Assembly: GCA_023388055.1 (NCBI GenBank)
Contig: JAEWGW010000018.1
Coordinates: forward strand, 62,001 to 126,000
Source: Bacillota bacterium
Lineage (GTDB): Bacteria > Bacillota > Bacilli > Paenibacillales > NBRC-103111
Reading direction: 5' to 3'
DNA length: 64,000 nt
In this document: piece by piece, positions 63,427-64,000 of the stretch
How positions within the stretch are numbered: position 1 is the first letter of the stretch
Layout of the letters: every line of letters begins with the position of its first letter
The notes under the pieces: model-generated
Databases searched by the model: none
Seen by the model: only the letters and a program-made list of their open reading frames with translations
Told to the model about the DNA's origin: nothing
Made by a program: the position numbers and the translations under genes

Positions 63427-64000
63427 TTAGGTTTTGCTCTTGGACAGTAAATAGAGAAAGTACGGCGCCCCCAGCACTGCCACCATAATACCTGCGGGAA
63501 GCTCGGCGGGCTGTACAATCACCCGTGCCGCCGTGTCCGCCGCCGAAACAAGCACGGCCCCCGTCAAAGCCGTAACCGGCAGCAGGATGGGATGCCGGGG
63601 ACCAACCAGCCGTTTGGCCAAGTGGGGGGCGATCAATCCCACAAAGCTGATGCTGCCGCTGACTGCAACGGCGGATGCCGCCAGCGCCACCGCCGCCGCT
63701 AGCAGTCCTTTCCGCTGCCGGTCCGCCGCCGCTCCCAGGCCGTTGGCTGCGTCATCGCCCAGACTGAGGATATCCAGCACCCGCGCCTTGGCCAGCAGAT
63801 ACGGCAGCAAAACCAGCTGCCAGGGCAAGAGCGCCAGCACAAACCGCCAATTGGAGCCCCAGATGCTGCCCGCCTGCCAGGTGGCCACAAACTGGTATTG
63901 GCTTTCGTCCAGCCGGACTGCCAGCAGAATGGTCAGCGCCGAAATGCCCGCCTGCACGGCAACCCCCGTCAGAATCAGCCGCACAGGCGAGGCATCCCCG
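63427..64000 (-). CDS. FecCD-type ABC permease, 5' part outside the window
   Basis: The last 190 residues of a permease of the FecCD/BtuC family, which import iron-siderophores, heme or cobalamin. The end, SGSISFVGLIAPHLAKRLVGPRHPILLPVTALTGAVLVSAADTAARV and ELPAGIMVAVLGAPYFLYLL, is highly typical. The gene lies 22 bp upstream of the NifH-like gene on the same strand and is open to the right edge, so the other transporter genes and the promoter lie beyond the window. Its link to the nitrogenase-like genes suggests the imported compound is related to their substrate or cofactor. Confidence 0.9.
   Translation of the reverse strand, partial: GDASPVRLILTGVAVQAGISALTILLAVRLDESQYQFVATWQAGSIWGSNWRFVLALLPWQLVLLPYLLAKARVLDILSLGDDAANGLGAAADRQRKGLLAAAVALAASAVAVSGSISFVGLIAPHLAKRLVGPRHPILLPVTALTGAVLVSAADTAARVIVQPAELPAGIMVAVLGAPYFLYLLSKSKT

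Overview
The window looks like chromosome of an endospore-forming member of the Bacillota, most likely Paenibacillaceae. The evidence is strong AGGAGG-type ribosome binding sites, sigma-A promoters of the form TTGACA-N16/17-TATAAT, frequent TTG/GTG starts, S-layer homology (SLH) proteins, a GerAB-type germination permease, UvsE, LutABC, a SinR-like regulator and moderately high GC content. No rRNA, tRNA or CRISPR array was seen.

Layout. 1-5.9 kb (minus): a MoxR / DUF58 / transglutaminase operon, cut by the left edge, and a secreted polysaccharide deacetylase whose Shine-Dalgarno lies in a hairpin. 6-8.1 kb: peroxiredoxin Bcp and a divergent pair of Xre-type regulators sharing three operator-like palindromes. 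8.8-12.6 kb: a GntR-controlled lutABC lactate-utilisation operon with two matching operators. 13-16.8 kb (minus): a three-gene ABC-2 exporter and small proteins. 17-18.6 kb: an LCP cell-wall ligase. 19.7-25.2 kb: a HAD phosphatase, a MarR/flavin-oxidoreductase-like pair, glutamate-1-semialdehyde aminomutase and small membrane/regulator genes. 25.5-28.4 kb: an ArsR repressor and a four-domain sulfur-trafficking fusion (CoA-disulfide reductase, rhodanese, TusA, DsrE). 28.6-33.3 kb (minus): a collagen-like protein, metE and a LysR regulator. 33.5-40.4 kb: TetR/DoxX, kdgA/kdgK, an AbrB-family membrane protein and topoisomerase III. 42-44.8 kb: an inositol monophosphatase and an SLH protein. 45-48.7 kb (minus): a complete fixABCX electron-bifurcation operon with CcpA- and Crp/Fnr-like sites upstream. 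49-55.4 kb: uvsE, an ATP-grasp-like gene, an amidase and aconitase. 55.7-57.2 kb: an SOS-box-controlled, apparently catalytically degenerate ISXO2-like transposase bracketed by inverted repeats. 57.4-60 kb: a VOC protein, an SLH/PrcB-like protein and an orphan GerAB permease. 60.1-64 kb (minus, cut by the right edge): a FecCD-type permease followed by NifH-, NifD- and NifK-like proteins.

The most interesting system is the nitrogenase-like operon at the right end. It has a NifH-type reductase with intact Walker A and both cluster cysteines. The NifD-like subunit keeps three cluster-type cysteines and the NifK-like subunit keeps only one, which points to a shared [4Fe-4S] cluster, as in protochlorophyllide reductase-type enzymes, rather than a P-cluster. 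The fixABCX operon 12 kb away would be a natural source of low-potential electrons. The substrate is unknown; the linked FecCD transporter suggests a metal complex or corrinoid/siderophore-like compound.

The window also holds a striking set of intergenic repeats. Five separate arrays share one geometry: two direct units about 50 bp apart, followed by two inverted units about 50 bp apart, about 185 bp in all. Four of them share one unit sequence and the fifth uses a different one. A further dispersed 29-bp repeat brackets the transposase-like gene and recurs near 41 kb, an arrangement reminiscent of REP/RAYT systems.
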